DNA of 64,000 bases, from the NCBI GenBank assembly GCA_900762325.1, contig CAAFGG010000052.1:62001-126000 (forward strand). Direction: 5' to 3'. A model generated the notes under the pieces. It was not told the origin of the DNA and did not search any database. It saw only the letters and a list, made by a program, of their open reading frames with translations. Each line of letters opens with the position of its first letter. The stretch's first letter is position 1. Shown one piece after another: positions 16,433-24,998 of the stretch. Position numbers and translations under genes: made by a program. This DNA is from an uncultured Collinsella sp. GTDB taxonomy: Bacteria; Actinomycetota; Coriobacteriia; Coriobacteriales; Coriobacteriaceae.

Positions 16433-17284
16433 ATGCTTAATGGGTGCGCATATATATTGACGGTCGACGTGGGCAACACGTTCATTCGCTTTGGCCTGTT
16501 TGCAGAGGATTCGGCCGCGGCGCAGGAATGTCCGCTTGCGACGTGCGAGATCACCACGCCGTCGAGCATCACAGCAGACGAGGCGCGCATGCGTCTCGTG
16601 CAGGTCATGGTCGCACTGGCGGCCGATGCGGGCATGCCGGGTGCGCTTGTGCCCGCGGCTGCTGTGCTGAGCTGCGTGGTCCCGGCGCTCGAGCGCCCGT
16701 GGAAGGCGGCACTTTCCCGTACCTGCACGGGGCGCGTGCTCACCGTGGGGCCGGGACTTAAGACCGGCATGCCTGTGCACTACGACGATCCGGCCGAGAT
16801 CGGTCCCGACCGCATCGCCGATGCCGTGGCGGCCCGCGCCGTCTACGGCTCGCCGTGCATTGTGATCGACCTGGGCACGACGACCAATATCGAGGTCATC
16901 GACGCGCACGGTACCTTTGTCGGCGGCGTTATCGCGCCGGGGCTGGCGCTCGGCGCCCGCTCGCTTTCGGCGGCAGCAGCGCGCCTGCCCCAGGTTGAGC
17001 CCTCGGCGCCGACGCACGTCATCGGCCGCAACACGCGCGAGGCCATGCGCTCGGGCGTGGTCTTGGGCGAGGTTGCCCGCATCGACGGCATGCTCGATAT
17101 GGTGCTTGCCGAGATGCGCGCGACCAAGGCCGCGGGGGAGGGCGATGTGCCCATCGTCATTACCGGCGACGATGCCGAGGCGCTTGCGGCGCTGGTCGGC
17201 CATAGCCTGACGGTTGACGATGCACTGACGTTGCGGGGTCTCGCCGAGCTCTACCACATCAACCAAAAGCCCCGCCGCGCGTAG
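16433..17284 (+). CDS. coaX: Type III pantothenate kinase
   Basis: A 283-residue CoaX, first enzyme of coenzyme A synthesis: it phosphorylates pantothenate with ATP and is typically feedback-insensitive. ASKHA-fold motifs are in order: DVGNTFIRFGLF (phosphate 1), GPDRIADAVAA (the conserved pantothenate-site Asp), DLGTTTNIEV (phosphate 2) and GGVIAPGLALGARSL. AAAGGAG at 16418-16424 fixes ATG 16433 as start. It is followed 81 bp later by the dCMP deaminase gene, with no obvious terminator between, so the two may be co-transcribed. Confidence 0.93.
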   Translation: MLNGCAYILTVDVGNTFIRFGLFAEDSAAAQECPLATCEITTPSSITADEARMRLVQVMVALAADAGMPGALVPAAAVLSCVVPALERPWKAALSRTCTGRVLTVGPGLKTGMPVHYDDPAEIGPDRIADAVAARAVYGSPCIVIDLGTTTNIEVIDAHGTFVGGVIAPGLALGARSLSAAAARLPQVEPSAPTHVIGRNTREAMRSGVVLGEVARIDGMLDMVLAEMRATKAAGEGDVPIVITGDDAEALAALVGHSLTVDDALTLRGLAELYHINQKPRRA

Positions 17285-17365
17285 GGCGGGGGCTGGTGGG
17301 ATAAGCGCCCCTACCTTCCACCTGCTACAATGGGTCAAAATGTTGCGATTACGGAGGTGTCTGGC

Positions 17366-17890
17366 ATGTCGGACGATCTTCATCAAACCGCGTCGGGCAA
17401 GCGCCGCGACGTCATTAGCTGGGATGAGTTCTTTATGAGCGTGGCCATCGCCGCGCAGCGCCGCAGCAAGGACCCCAACACGCAGGTGGGCGCGTGCATC
17501 GCCAACACCAACCACCGCATCCTTTCGGTGGGTTACAACGGCACGCCCTCGGCGCTCAACGATGACTTTTTTCCGTGGGGCACGAGCGATGACCCGTTGC
17601 AGGACAAGCACAACTACGTGGTGCATGCCGAGGCCAACGCCGTGCTCAACTACCGCGGCTCGCTCAAAGATCTTGAGGGTTCCACGGTCTACGTCACGCT
17701 ATTCCCGTGCCACGACTGCGCCAAGATCCTGGCGCAGGTGGGTGTGGGCGAGGTCGTCTACCTGGACAATAAGTATGCCGACACCGATGACGGCCGTATC
17801 AGCCGCCGCATTCTCGACTCCTGCGGCATCAGCTACCGCCAGGTCATCGTCGATGTCCAGATTGGTACCGGGGGACAGGATCGGCAGTAA
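17366..17890 (+). CDS. Deoxycytidylate deaminase (dCMP/ComE-type)
   Basis: A 174-residue zinc-dependent deaminase converting dCMP to dUMP for thymidylate synthesis. The catalytic motifs are complete: HAEANAVLN (zinc His and proton-shuttle Glu) and FPCHDCAK (two zinc Cys). The allosteric-type family start (SWDEFFMSVAIAAQRRSKDPNTQVGA) is intact. GGAGG at 17353-17357 supports ATG 17366; a longer frame from 17330 lacks this. Family includes the ComEB protein of Bacillus, but nothing here points to competence. Confidence 0.93.
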   Translation: MSDDLHQTASGKRRDVISWDEFFMSVAIAAQRRSKDPNTQVGACIANTNHRILSVGYNGTPSALNDDFFPWGTSDDPLQDKHNYVVHAEANAVLNYRGSLKDLEGSTVYVTLFPCHDCAKILAQVGVGEVVYLDNKYADTDDGRISRRILDSCGISYRQVIVDVQIGTGGQDRQ

Positions 17891-17920
17891 TATGCGTTGT
17901 CGCTATCTGACGACGAACGC

Positions 17921-17953
17921 AGCTCAAAGAGCCCCGTCCCAAATTGACTACTC
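17921..17953 (-). repeat. 33-bp intergenic repeat, inverted copy of the one at 52.6 kb
   Basis: Read on the - strand it matches 52577-52609 at 29 of 33 positions, sharing the core gtcaatttgggacgggg. A third, shorter match is at 28223-28250. It lies 30 bp after the dCMP deaminase stop. Confidence 0.6.
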
Positions 17954-18061
17954 GTGAAAGTCGCGTCTGCGCGCATGGACGGCTCGTGAGCGGGTACATG
18001 GCTGTAGTAACATAGCTTCTGTCCGCGGGCGTGCCCGCGTTATTGTGAGAAAGGAGCCCCT

Positions 18062-18340
18062 GTGGCTGTTAACGAAGAGCTGCTTAAGAAGGTTCTTGAA
18101 GAGATTCGCCCCAACCTGCAGGCCGACGGCGGCGATATGGAGTATGTGGGCGTTGACGACGAGGGCGTCGTCCAGCTTGAGCTTCAGGGCGCCTGCGCCG
18201 GCTGCCCTATGAGCGCACTGACCCTGTCCATGGGTATCGAGCGTATCCTCAAGGAGCATGTGCCCGGCGTTACCCGTGTTGAGCAGATCAATGCCTCCGG
18301 CGAGACCGACGACCTGTACGACGAGTACGCGCCGTTCTAA
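18062..18340 (+). CDS. NifU C-terminal-domain protein (Fe-S carrier, Nfu type)
   Basis: A 92-residue stand-alone Nfu domain, the usual length. It carries LQADGGDMEYV and the cluster-binding motif GACAGCPMSALTL (CxxC), which holds a [4Fe-4S] cluster between two monomers for delivery to apo-proteins. The start is GTG at 18062, five bases after aaaggag; no ATG is available. A 109-bp gap separates it from lgt. No scaffold or cysteine desulfurase gene is in the window, so its suf/isc partners are elsewhere. Confidence 0.92.
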   Translation: MAVNEELLKKVLEEIRPNLQADGGDMEYVGVDDEGVVQLELQGACAGCPMSALTLSMGIERILKEHVPGVTRVEQINASGETDDLYDEYAPF

Positions 18341-18449
18341 GATTCGAAAGCTGCGGACGGCATACTCCGCATAGACGTTACGCCCAAATATGCGGCTGCG
18401 AGCGCAAGGCCCGCGGCCGCATTTGTATGTAGGGAGCAGGGGGACCGAT

Positions 18450-19271
18450 ATGCTCAACGACCTCTACCATATGCTTGATCCCGTCGCCATTTCGGCGGGG
18501 CCCATCACCATCTACTGGTACGGCTTGGCCTATGTGGTCGGAGCTTTGCTCACGGCGGTCGTCATGTATCGCACGCAGCGCCGTTGGGGTTTTGACATTA
18601 CGGTCGACGACCTGACGAGCGTCGTGGTCGGCGTGGTCTTTGGCCTCATTATCGGTGCGCGCCTGTTCTACGTCGTCTTTTATGGTGATGGCTACTACTG
18701 GGCGCACCCGCTCGAGATCTTTGCCACCAACGAGGGCGGCATGAGCTTCCATGGCGGTTTGGTGGGCGGCATTATCGGCGGCATCATCGTATGCCGCATG
18801 TATAAGCTCGACGCATGGACTTTGGCAGACCTTGCCGTTATCGGTGCTCCGCTGGCGCTGTGCCTGGGCCGTTGTGCCAACTTCGTGAACGGAGAGCTGT
18901 GGGGCAAGCCGACCGATCTGCCCTGGGGCGTGGTCTTCGGTGGCACCGCGGGCGATATGCCGCGACACCCCTCCCAGCTTTATGAGGCATTTCTTGAGGG
19001 CATCGTGCTCTTTTGCATTCTGCAGGTGCTCAGCCGCAAAAAGCCGCTACTGCCCCAAGGCACGTTTATGGGCGTGTTTGTGATGGGTTACGGCATCGTC
19101 CGCTTCCTCATTGAGTTTGTGCGCGTGCCCGATGCCCAGCTGGGTTATCTGCTGGGTGGCGTTATCACCATGGGCCAGTTGCTGAGTTTGCCGCTCGTGA
19201 TCGCCGGCCTGGCGCTCATCATCTTTGCTCGTCGCCGCAACCAGCCCCAGCGCGTCTACCTGGACGCCTAA
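18450..19271 (+). CDS. lgt: Prolipoprotein diacylglyceryl transferase
   Basis: A 273-residue Lgt, the membrane enzyme that transfers diacylglycerol from phosphatidylglycerol to the lipobox Cys of lipoproteins. Seven hydrophobic segments are visible. The Lgt signature is intact (GRCANFVNGELWGKPT), as are FHGGLVGG and HPSQLYEA. ATG 18450 gives the family N terminus (MLNDLYHMLDP); the frame upstream is open but has no homologous content. The C-terminal tail is short and basic. The gene is followed by two intergenic repeat elements before the next start. Confidence 0.95.
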   Translation: MLNDLYHMLDPVAISAGPITIYWYGLAYVVGALLTAVVMYRTQRRWGFDITVDDLTSVVVGVVFGLIIGARLFYVVFYGDGYYWAHPLEIFATNEGGMSFHGGLVGGIIGGIIVCRMYKLDAWTLADLAVIGAPLALCLGRCANFVNGELWGKPTDLPWGVVFGGTAGDMPRHPSQLYEAFLEGIVLFCILQVLSRKKPLLPQGTFMGVFVMGYGIVRFLIEFVRVPDAQLGYLLGGVITMGQLLSLPLVIAGLALIIFARRRNQPQRVYLDA

Positions 19272-19283
19272 CCACCAAAACCA

Positions 19284-19310
19284 CCACAAAGGGGACAGGC
19301 ACCTTTGTGG
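19284..19310. repeat. GGGGACAGG-core hairpin
   Basis: Stem ccacaaagg / cctttgtgg (9 bp, perfect) with loop ggacaggca. It lies 12 bp after the lgt stop. Same core as the hairpins at 4858, 21604 and 59011, but with different, still complementary arms. Confidence 0.7.
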
Positions 19311-19343
19311 CGGTTCGCTGGGCAACGATGACAGAATCGTAAC

Positions 19344-19395
19344 GTTTCCCCAGATAAAACCTGCCAAAATAAACCTGTCCCTTTTTGGCAGGTTT
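19344..19395 (-). repeat. 50-bp intergenic repeat, long form, inverted
   Basis: On the - strand it reads aacctgccaaaaagggacag followed by gtttattttggcaggtttta. Near-identical direct copies occur at 25516-25565 and 51331-51380. An internal stem pairs ccaaaa with ttttgg around the agggacagg core; an outer pairing is aacctgcc / ggcaggtt. Confidence 0.75.
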
Positions 19396-19415
19396 CTAGA
19401 AAGGCTCTTTGGACT

Positions 19416-21599
19416 GTGAAGGATTCCGATCTCTCCACAACGGCTGCGCGCGACGCTGCCCGCATCGTCTGGTTTAAGCGCTACCCCGCTAAGCAGACGC
19501 TCATCGCATTTTTGCTCGCGCTGTTGGCGACCACGGCGTTTTCCATCGATCCCGCCCCGGTGTCGAGCAACGCAGTCTTGGCGATTGACCCCAAAGCCTC
19601 GGGCATGCTGTACGTGTGCTACGAGGTGCTCCTCTCGTTTGCCGGTCATACCGACGCGGTCATGCTGCTTGCACTTGCCTGCCTGCTCACCTTGCCGTTT
19701 CGCTACGTGTTCTTTGGCCGTGGCGACACCTGGCGTCCATCGATCATTCTGCCGTCGCTGTTCTTCGCCATCTGCATGGTGTTCGGCCGCAGCTACGATC
19801 TCACCGACTCGGCCGAGATTGTCCTTGGCGACAAAGCCCGCATCATCTGCGCTTGGATTGGCGGCGCGGGCTGGATGCTCTTGGCGGTCGTTGCCTTCTA
19901 CCTTGCCTTTGAGTGTCTAGATTGGCTGAGCACTCGGCGCATTCCGTTTTCCGAAGCGCACTTTGGCCGCGTATGGCGTGTGACTCACGCCGTGCTCTCG
20001 GTCCATCCCTTTGCCGGGCCCTTCCTGGTGCTTATGATCGCCTGGGGGCCCATGCTTATCGCTTCGCTGCCTGGTCTTTTTATGGGAGATACGGGCGCGC
20101 AGATTCGCCAGTGGTTCAACTATCCCAACGGCACGAGCGACTACCTGCGCCTACTCAACCCCAACGTGCTGCTCAACGGGCATCATCCCGTAGTGCACAC
20201 GGCCATTATCGGCTCGTGCGTTCAGCTGGGGCTTTCGCTGTTCAACAGTGCTAACGCAGGTCTTGCCATCTACACCTGTGCTCAGTTCGTCATCACGGCT
20301 GCCTGCATGGCCTATTCCATTTCGTCGCTGCGCAAACTGGGTGTGAGCCTGCCGGTTCGCGGTGCGATCCTGCTGTTCTTTGCGTTTATGCCGATGTTCT
20401 CTAACTACGCGGCGTTGCTTACCAAAGACGTGCTCTTTGCCGACGCGTTTTTGGTGCTGCTGGTACAGACCGTCAAGCTCGTGGCATGTGGCTTGCCCCG
20501 TCGTGATGCCAATGCCGAGCGAGCGGGCGAGAAAGCCCCTGTGCTCTTTGCGCGCCACGACTGGCTGCTGCTCGCTCTGGGCGCCATGGGTTCCACGTTT
20601 CTGCGCAACGGCGGCCTGGTGTTTCCCCTGGCGGCATGCGTAATCGCGGTGGCGTTTTGCGTATGGGACGTGCATGTGGCTCGTCGTGCAGCCAAGCAGA
20701 CTGGTGCTGCGCCGTCAGGCGCCATCCCGCGTTTCCGCTGGGTTGGCGTTCTCGCGGTGCTCGCGCTCTGCCTTGCCTCTAATATGTACTTCACCAAGGT
20801 CTTTATGCCGGCGCACGATATCACGCCTGGTTCCAAGCGCGAAATCCTTTCGATTCCGTTCCAGCAGACGGCTCGTTTCGTCCAAAAGCACGACGGCCTC
20901 AACTCGGGCGTCAACCCTACGGTTAAGGAGGATGGCACCATCGTGGAGGCTCCTTGCGACGGTTTGGTGACCGACGAAGAGCGTGCCGTGATCGATCGCG
21001 TACTCAAGTACGAGAATCTGGGCCGCCGCTACAACCCGGATAAGTCGGACGCCGTCAAAAATTGCTTTAACGAGTACGCCTCGCAGGAGGACATCAAGGC
21101 CTATTTTGAGGTGTGGGCCCAGATGTTCAAAAAGGATCCCGAGTGCTATATCTCGGCGCTCATCAATAACTACTACGGCTACTTTTATCCGAGTGCCCGC
21201 GATGCGTGGGTCTACAGCACGGCGCGCAGTGCCGAGATCATGGCAAAGCCCGATAACCTCAAGTACTTCGACTTCCATCCGGTCGATAGCAAGGTTGTGC
21301 GCTGGTGCGACCACCTGATCAACCTGTACCGCGTGGCAGTACAACGCGTCCCGTTTATCTCGCTCACCATGAGCTCGGCCACCTATGTGTGGATCATGAT
21401 TGCCGTGGTGGTCTATCTGCTACGTCGTCATTCGTGGCGCGGGCTGGCCATTTGGGTGCCGCTTTTGGGCGTGCTCGCCGTGTGCCTGATCGGTCCCTGC
21501 AACGGCTCGACCTACATGCGCTACCTGTATCCGGTCATCGCCTGCATGCCCTTTGCCATCGGCGCCACCATCACCCGCAGCGATCTCCTCTGGTCCTAA
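19416..21599 (+). CDS. Large polytopic membrane protein, DUF6020-like
   Basis: A 727-residue protein with about twelve hydrophobic helices and an extracytoplasmic region of about 170 residues (near 475-640) before the last two helices. An acidic GDTGAQIRQWFNYPNG motif after helix 4 and GHHPVVHTAI recall the GT-C glycosyltransferase/PMT-like layout, and DUF6020 proteins of this class look alike. A role in cell-surface glycan or glycolipid assembly is therefore possible but unproven. The start is a GTG at 19416 with weak Shine-Dalgarno (gaaagg); it directly follows a repeat element, so the promoter may lie in or near that repeat. Confidence 0.7.
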   Translation: MKDSDLSTTAARDAARIVWFKRYPAKQTLIAFLLALLATTAFSIDPAPVSSNAVLAIDPKASGMLYVCYEVLLSFAGHTDAVMLLALACLLTLPFRYVFFGRGDTWRPSIILPSLFFAICMVFGRSYDLTDSAEIVLGDKARIICAWIGGAGWMLLAVVAFYLAFECLDWLSTRRIPFSEAHFGRVWRVTHAVLSVHPFAGPFLVLMIAWGPMLIASLPGLFMGDTGAQIRQWFNYPNGTSDYLRLLNPNVLLNGHHPVVHTAIIGSCVQLGLSLFNSANAGLAIYTCAQFVITAACMAYSISSLRKLGVSLPVRGAILLFFAFMPMFSNYAALLTKDVLFADAFLVLLVQTVKLVACGLPRRDANAERAGEKAPVLFARHDWLLLALGAMGSTFLRNGGLVFPLAACVIAVAFCVWDVHVARRAAKQTGAAPSGAIPRFRWVGVLAVLALCLASNMYFTKVFMPAHDITPGSKREILSIPFQQTARFVQKHDGLNSGVNPTVKEDGTIVEAPCDGLVTDEERAVIDRVLKYENLGRRYNPDKSDAVKNCFNEYASQEDIKAYFEVWAQMFKKDPECYISALINNYYGYFYPSARDAWVYSTARSAEIMAKPDNLKYFDFHPVDSKVVRWCDHLINLYRVAVQRVPFISLTMSSATYVWIMIAVVVYLLRRHSWRGLAIWVPLLGVLAVCLIGPCNGSTYMRYLYPVIACMPFAIGATITRSDLLWS

Positions 21600-21603
21600 T
21601 TTG

Positions 21604-21630
21604 GTGCAAAGGGGACAGGTTGCTTTGCAC
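21604..21630. repeat. GGGGACAGG-core hairpin
   Basis: Stem gtgcaaag / ctttgcac (8 bp, perfect) around gggacaggttg, five bases after the TAA of the membrane-protein gene. Confidence 0.7.
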
Positions 21631-21764
21631 TAAGGGGCTGTATCATCACGACGCCTTCATTTTGGGGTTTATCTCGCAGGCCAGTAGGTATATCATAACG
21701 ACGTTTGTTTATATTGCCCGAGCATCTGCGCTGGGCTTTAGGTCGAAACCGATAGGAGACACGT

Positions 21765-22571
21765 ATGTCCGGACACTCTAAGTGGGCCACAACCAAGCAT
21801 CGTAAGGGCGCGCAGGACGCCAAGCGTTCCGCCCTCTTCTCCAAGCTGAGCCGCAACATCACCGTTGCTGCCCGTCTCGGCGGCGACCCGCTGCCCGAGA
21901 ACAACGCCAGCCTCGCCGCTGCCGTTGCTAAGGCCAAGGCTCAGTCCATGCCCAAGGACAAGATCAAGTCCGCTATCGACAAGGCTTTTGGTTCGGGTGC
22001 CGATGCCGCCGTCTACGAGAACATCGTGTACGAGGGCTACGGTCCCGCCGGTGTCGCCGTCTACGTTGACTGCCTGACCGACAACCGCAACCGCACCGCC
22101 GCTGATGTCCGTTCCGCCTTCTCCCACGCTGGTGGTAACCTGGGCACCTCGGGCTCCGTCGCCTTCCAGTTTGAGCGCAAGGGCCAGATCGTCGTCGCTA
22201 AGGAGATCCTGGACGAGAACGCCAAGAAGGAGACCATGATCGCCAACGGTCCTGCCGGTGACGAGGATGAGTTCATGATGGCCATCGCCGAGGCCGGTGG
22301 CGAGGACTACGAGGACGCCGGCGAGGAGTGGATCGTCTGGACCGCTGCTAACGACGTCATGGCTGTCTCCAAGGCGCTCGAGGAGCAGGGCGTCCAGGTC
22401 AAGGGCTCCGAGACCACCATGGTCCCGACCACCCCGACCGAGGTTTCCGGCGCCGACGCCAAGAAGGTCCAGCGCCTCATCGACCGTCTTGAGGAGCTCG
22501 ACGACGTCCAGGATGTTTACAGCACCATGGACATGACCGACGAGGTCATTGCTGCCCTCGAGGAGGAGTAG
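21765..22571 (+). CDS. yebC: YebC/PmpR/TACO1-family regulatory protein
   Basis: A 268-residue YebC-family protein, slightly longer than the usual 240-250. The N-terminal signature GHSKWATTKHRKGAQDAKR is typical (commonly GHSKWxNIKHRK). The acidic central region and the final domain with LIDRLEELDDVQDVYST follow. Members act as DNA-binding transcription regulators or, in more recent work, as factors relieving ribosome stalling; which applies here cannot be told. Start ATG follows ataggag by seven bases. In many genomes yebC sits by ruvABC; those genes are absent here. An IS3-like element begins 100 bp downstream. Confidence 0.93.
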   Translation: MSGHSKWATTKHRKGAQDAKRSALFSKLSRNITVAARLGGDPLPENNASLAAAVAKAKAQSMPKDKIKSAIDKAFGSGADAAVYENIVYEGYGPAGVAVYVDCLTDNRNRTAADVRSAFSHAGGNLGTSGSVAFQFERKGQIVVAKEILDENAKKETMIANGPAGDEDEFMMAIAEAGGEDYEDAGEEWIVWTAANDVMAVSKALEEQGVQVKGSETTMVPTTPTEVSGADAKKVQRLIDRLEELDDVQDVYSTMDMTDEVIAALEEE

Positions 22572-22669
22572 CGCCTGCACGGGTTAAGCCGTGCATATCT
22601 GGGCATAATGAAGCGAGCATGCAAGCCTCGTGGAATAGATGAGCCGGATCCGCGTGCGTATGGCACCGG

Positions 22670-23974
22670 ACCGGGGGTGCGGACAGAAAGTTGGACCGCG
22701 GGGCGGTCCGGACTGGAGGTTCGCATGTACAGCAGGGAGAAGGTCGAGCTCTTCCTCCTGGCGACGGAGGACGGCATGGGGCCGACCGCCGCCGCGAAGT
22801 TCGCGGGGGTCTCGGTGGGCGCGGCCAAGAAGTGGGCGACGGGGCACCTCCCGCACAGCTACACCGGGGCGCGCTGTAGAATCGGGGCGAGGAAACCGCC
22901 ACGGAAGGAGGCCAGCTTGGGCCCCGACAAGTCGATCTACGCCCCGCCGGCGACCGGCCCGCTCGCCGGGCTCAACGAGGACCAGATAGAGAACCTGCTG
23001 CTCAGGGCGGTGTTGGCCGACCTAAAAGCGGAAGGGTGGGACCCGGCTTCGATCTCGAACAGGAGCAAGTGCGAGCTCGGCGAGAGATTGAGGCGGGCGA
23101 CCGCCCTGCCCCTCCGCTCGATCACAGGTTTCTTGAGGATATCGAAGAGCTCCTATGAGTACTGGAGGCCCCGCGTCGCCGCGCCGCGCGACCGCGACGC
23201 CGACATACGCGACCGCGTGGTGCGCATCTTCCGCGAGGGCTTGGGGTGCTGGGGGTACCGCACCGTCTGGGCGCGCCTGCGCCGCGAGGGCGTCCGGGCC
23301 AGCGAGAAGCGCGTGGCCCGCGTGATGCGCGAGGAGGGCCTCGAGGTCGTCTACAACAAGAGGCGCGCCCGGGGCTACAGCTCCTACGCCGGCGAGGTCT
23401 CCAAGGCGCCGGAGAACCTCGTGAACAGGAGGTTCCGCGCCGACGAGCCCAACCGGCTGTGGCTCACCGACATCACCGAGTTCAGGCTCCCGGGCGGCGA
23501 GAAGGTCTACCTGAGCCCGGTCGTCGACTGCCTCGACGGGATGCCCGTCGCCTGGTCGATCGGGCTGCACCCCGACAAGCGCCTCGCGAACTCGAGCCTG
23601 CTCAAGGCCTGCGCGGCCAGGCCGGCGGGCGCCCGCACGACGATCCACTCGGACCGCGGCGGCCACTACCGCTGGCCGGAGTGGATCGGGATCTGCGAGG
23701 AGAACGGGCTGGTCAGGAGCATGTCCGCGAAGGGCTGCAGCCCGGACAACTCGGCCTGCGAGGGCTTCTTCGGCCGCCTCAAGAACGAGTTCTTCCGCTA
23801 CAGGGACTGGGAGGGCGTGACGGCCGATGAGTTCATGGGCAGGCTCGAGGCGTACCTCGTGTATTATCGCGAGGAGCGGATAAAGAAGTCCCTCGGGTGG
23901 CTCAGCCCGATGGAGTACCGCAGGAAGCTTGGATACGCCTAGGCGCGGTCCAAGAAATCGTCCGCACCCCCACC
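22670..23974 (+). mobile_element. Complete IS3-like insertion sequence
   Basis: Terminal inverted repeats of 28 bp at 22673-22700 and 23944-23971: gggggtgcggac matches exactly, then six differing bases, then ttggaccgcg matches exactly. The element is flanked by ACC on both sides (22670-22672 and 23972-23974), which fits a 3-bp target duplication of the IS3 family. If the true tips are the TG of TGCGGAC, the five G/C bases outside would belong to the target, so the boundary has this small uncertainty. It is about 1.3 kb with one transposase gene and separates yebC from the amaP cluster. Confidence 0.88.
22725..23942 (+). CDS. IS3-family transposase, single-frame
   Basis: A 405-residue DDE transposase. 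An N-terminal helix-turn-helix (MGPTAAAKFAGVSVGAAKKWATG) resembles IS3 OrfA; the catalytic rve-type domain follows from about 200. Catalytic residues are visible: Asp in LTDITEF, Asp in IHSDRGGHY, and Glu in SACEGFFGRLKNEF, exactly 35 residues after the second Asp. The usual IS3 design has two overlapping frames joined by a -1 frameshift; here OrfA- and OrfB-like parts are one uninterrupted frame. ATG 22725 follows ctggaggt; the frame also continues upstream into the inverted repeat. Codon use is more GC-rich (many GCC, CGC, AGG) than neighbours, consistent with a mobile origin. Confidence 0.92.
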   Translation: MYSREKVELFLLATEDGMGPTAAAKFAGVSVGAAKKWATGHLPHSYTGARCRIGARKPPRKEASLGPDKSIYAPPATGPLAGLNEDQIENLLLRAVLADLKAEGWDPASISNRSKCELGERLRRATALPLRSITGFLRISKSSYEYWRPRVAAPRDRDADIRDRVVRIFREGLGCWGYRTVWARLRREGVRASEKRVARVMREEGLEVVYNKRRARGYSSYAGEVSKAPENLVNRRFRADEPNRLWLTDITEFRLPGGEKVYLSPVVDCLDGMPVAWSIGLHPDKRLANSSLLKACAARPAGARTTIHSDRGGHYRWPEWIGICEENGLVRSMSAKGCSPDNSACEGFFGRLKNEFFRYRDWEGVTADEFMGRLEAYLVYYREERIKKSLGWLSPMEYRRKLGYA

Positions 23975-24038
23975 CGGCTCTTTTATAATGATGCGAACCG
24001 TTTTGCATTCTGTGGACCGAAACCTGAAGGGAGCGCGC

Positions 24039-24584
24039 GTGCGCGTACTCAAACGAGCCCTAGCGATCGTGTATCTTGCCGCCGCCATCGTGGCGCTGGG
24101 TACGCTTGTCTGCCAGTTCTGGGGACCGTATACGTATCGCTTTATGCTGCTGTTGCGTGACACCATGCCTCGCGTCGTCGTTACGGTGTGTGCCGCCATC
24201 GTGGCACTTGGCGTGCTCATCGGTTTTTTCCGCCTGATGTTCGCGCGTCGCGAGCCGTCCTGCGTGCATCCGGCGGGGGAGCGTAATATCGAGGTCACGC
24301 TCGCAGCGCTTTCCTCGTGCGCCCGTGCCGCGGCGGAGTGCGATGATCGCGTGATGGTTGAGCATATCGAGGCGCGCGTTCAAGGCTCCGACGAGTCGCG
24401 CGTTCGTTTTAAGGTCGAGGCCATCGCGCTCGATGATAAGGACGTCGCCGCTCTTGCCACCTCGATGCAGCAGCGCATCGAGAAGGCCTGCGACACCATG
24501 CTCGGCACGCCGGGCACGACCGCGCGCGTCCGTTTTTTGCCGTCCAAGACTACCGTCCAGACCGTGGAGGTTTCCGGTGAGTGA
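24039..24584 (+). CDS. amaP: AmaP-type alkaline-shock membrane anchor protein
   Basis: A 181-residue protein with two N-terminal membrane helices (about residues 8-28 and 42-66) and a cytoplasmic Asp23-like domain. It resembles AmaP, which tethers Asp23/Gls24 to the membrane in Gram-positives. GTG 24039 with aagggag upstream is the better start than ATG 23988, which lies on the -10-like TATAAT region. The next gene overlaps by 8 bp, and an Asp23 gene follows, matching the known amaP-DUF2273-asp23 operon. The IS ends 64 bp upstream of this start, leaving TATAAT (23984-23989) but apparently no matching -35. Confidence 0.82.
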   Translation: MRVLKRALAIVYLAAAIVALGTLVCQFWGPYTYRFMLLLRDTMPRVVVTVCAAIVALGVLIGFFRLMFARREPSCVHPAGERNIEVTLAALSSCARAAAECDDRVMVEHIEARVQGSDESRVRFKVEAIALDDKDVAALATSMQQRIEKACDTMLGTPGTTARVRFLPSKTTVQTVEVSGE

Positions 24585-24954
24585 TACCAACCAAGACAAG
24601 ACCGCCCGCACGCCGCGCCTGACGATCGACCAAAACGCTACGCCGGCAGGCGAGTCCGTCGACACCAAGCCCGAGGCCGGCGAGCAGCACGACAGCGCCG
24701 TCAACGACTTTGACGAGGCCATGGGTCTCATCAAAGGTACGGGCGCTGCTATCTGGAGCTACGCCGTGCGCCACCCCAACACTACGCTCGGCGCCGTGGC
24801 TGGCTTTATCCTCGCCGTGCTGGTACTTACGTTGGGCCTGTGGGACACGCTCGTCATCGCATTCTTTGTGCTGATTGGCGCCGTGATCGGCCAGATTCGC
24901 GACGGCGAGAACGGTATCGTCAACTTCTTCGGCCGCCTGTTTAGCGGCCGCTAA
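24577..24954 (+). CDS. DUF2273 small membrane protein of the Asp23 operon
   Basis: A 125-residue protein. A polar, acidic N-terminal half (1-60) precedes a pair of hydrophobic segments (about 68-103) with the DUF2273 pattern NTTLGAVAGFILAVLVLTLGLWDTLVIAFFVLIGAVIG, ending in an IRDGENGIVNFFGRLF tail. It begins at GTG 24577, overlapping the upstream stop by 8 bp; GGAGG sits six bases before. DUF2273 proteins are always found with Asp23 and AmaP and are thought to help place Asp23 at the membrane. The long polar leader is unusual for the family. Confidence 0.82.
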   Translation: MSDTNQDKTARTPRLTIDQNATPAGESVDTKPEAGEQHDSAVNDFDEAMGLIKGTGAAIWSYAVRHPNTTLGAVAGFILAVLVLTLGLWDTLVIAFFVLIGAVIGQIRDGENGIVNFFGRLFSGR

Positions 24955-24998
24955 TACGTATTCGACTGTCGCATCCGCGGCAGGCATAAGGAGGAACC

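Noticed and set aside
22608..22724. N-terminal extension of the transposase
   Set aside because: It would include the terminal inverted repeat and host flank; ATG 22725 with a good ribosome site starts the helix-turn-helix.
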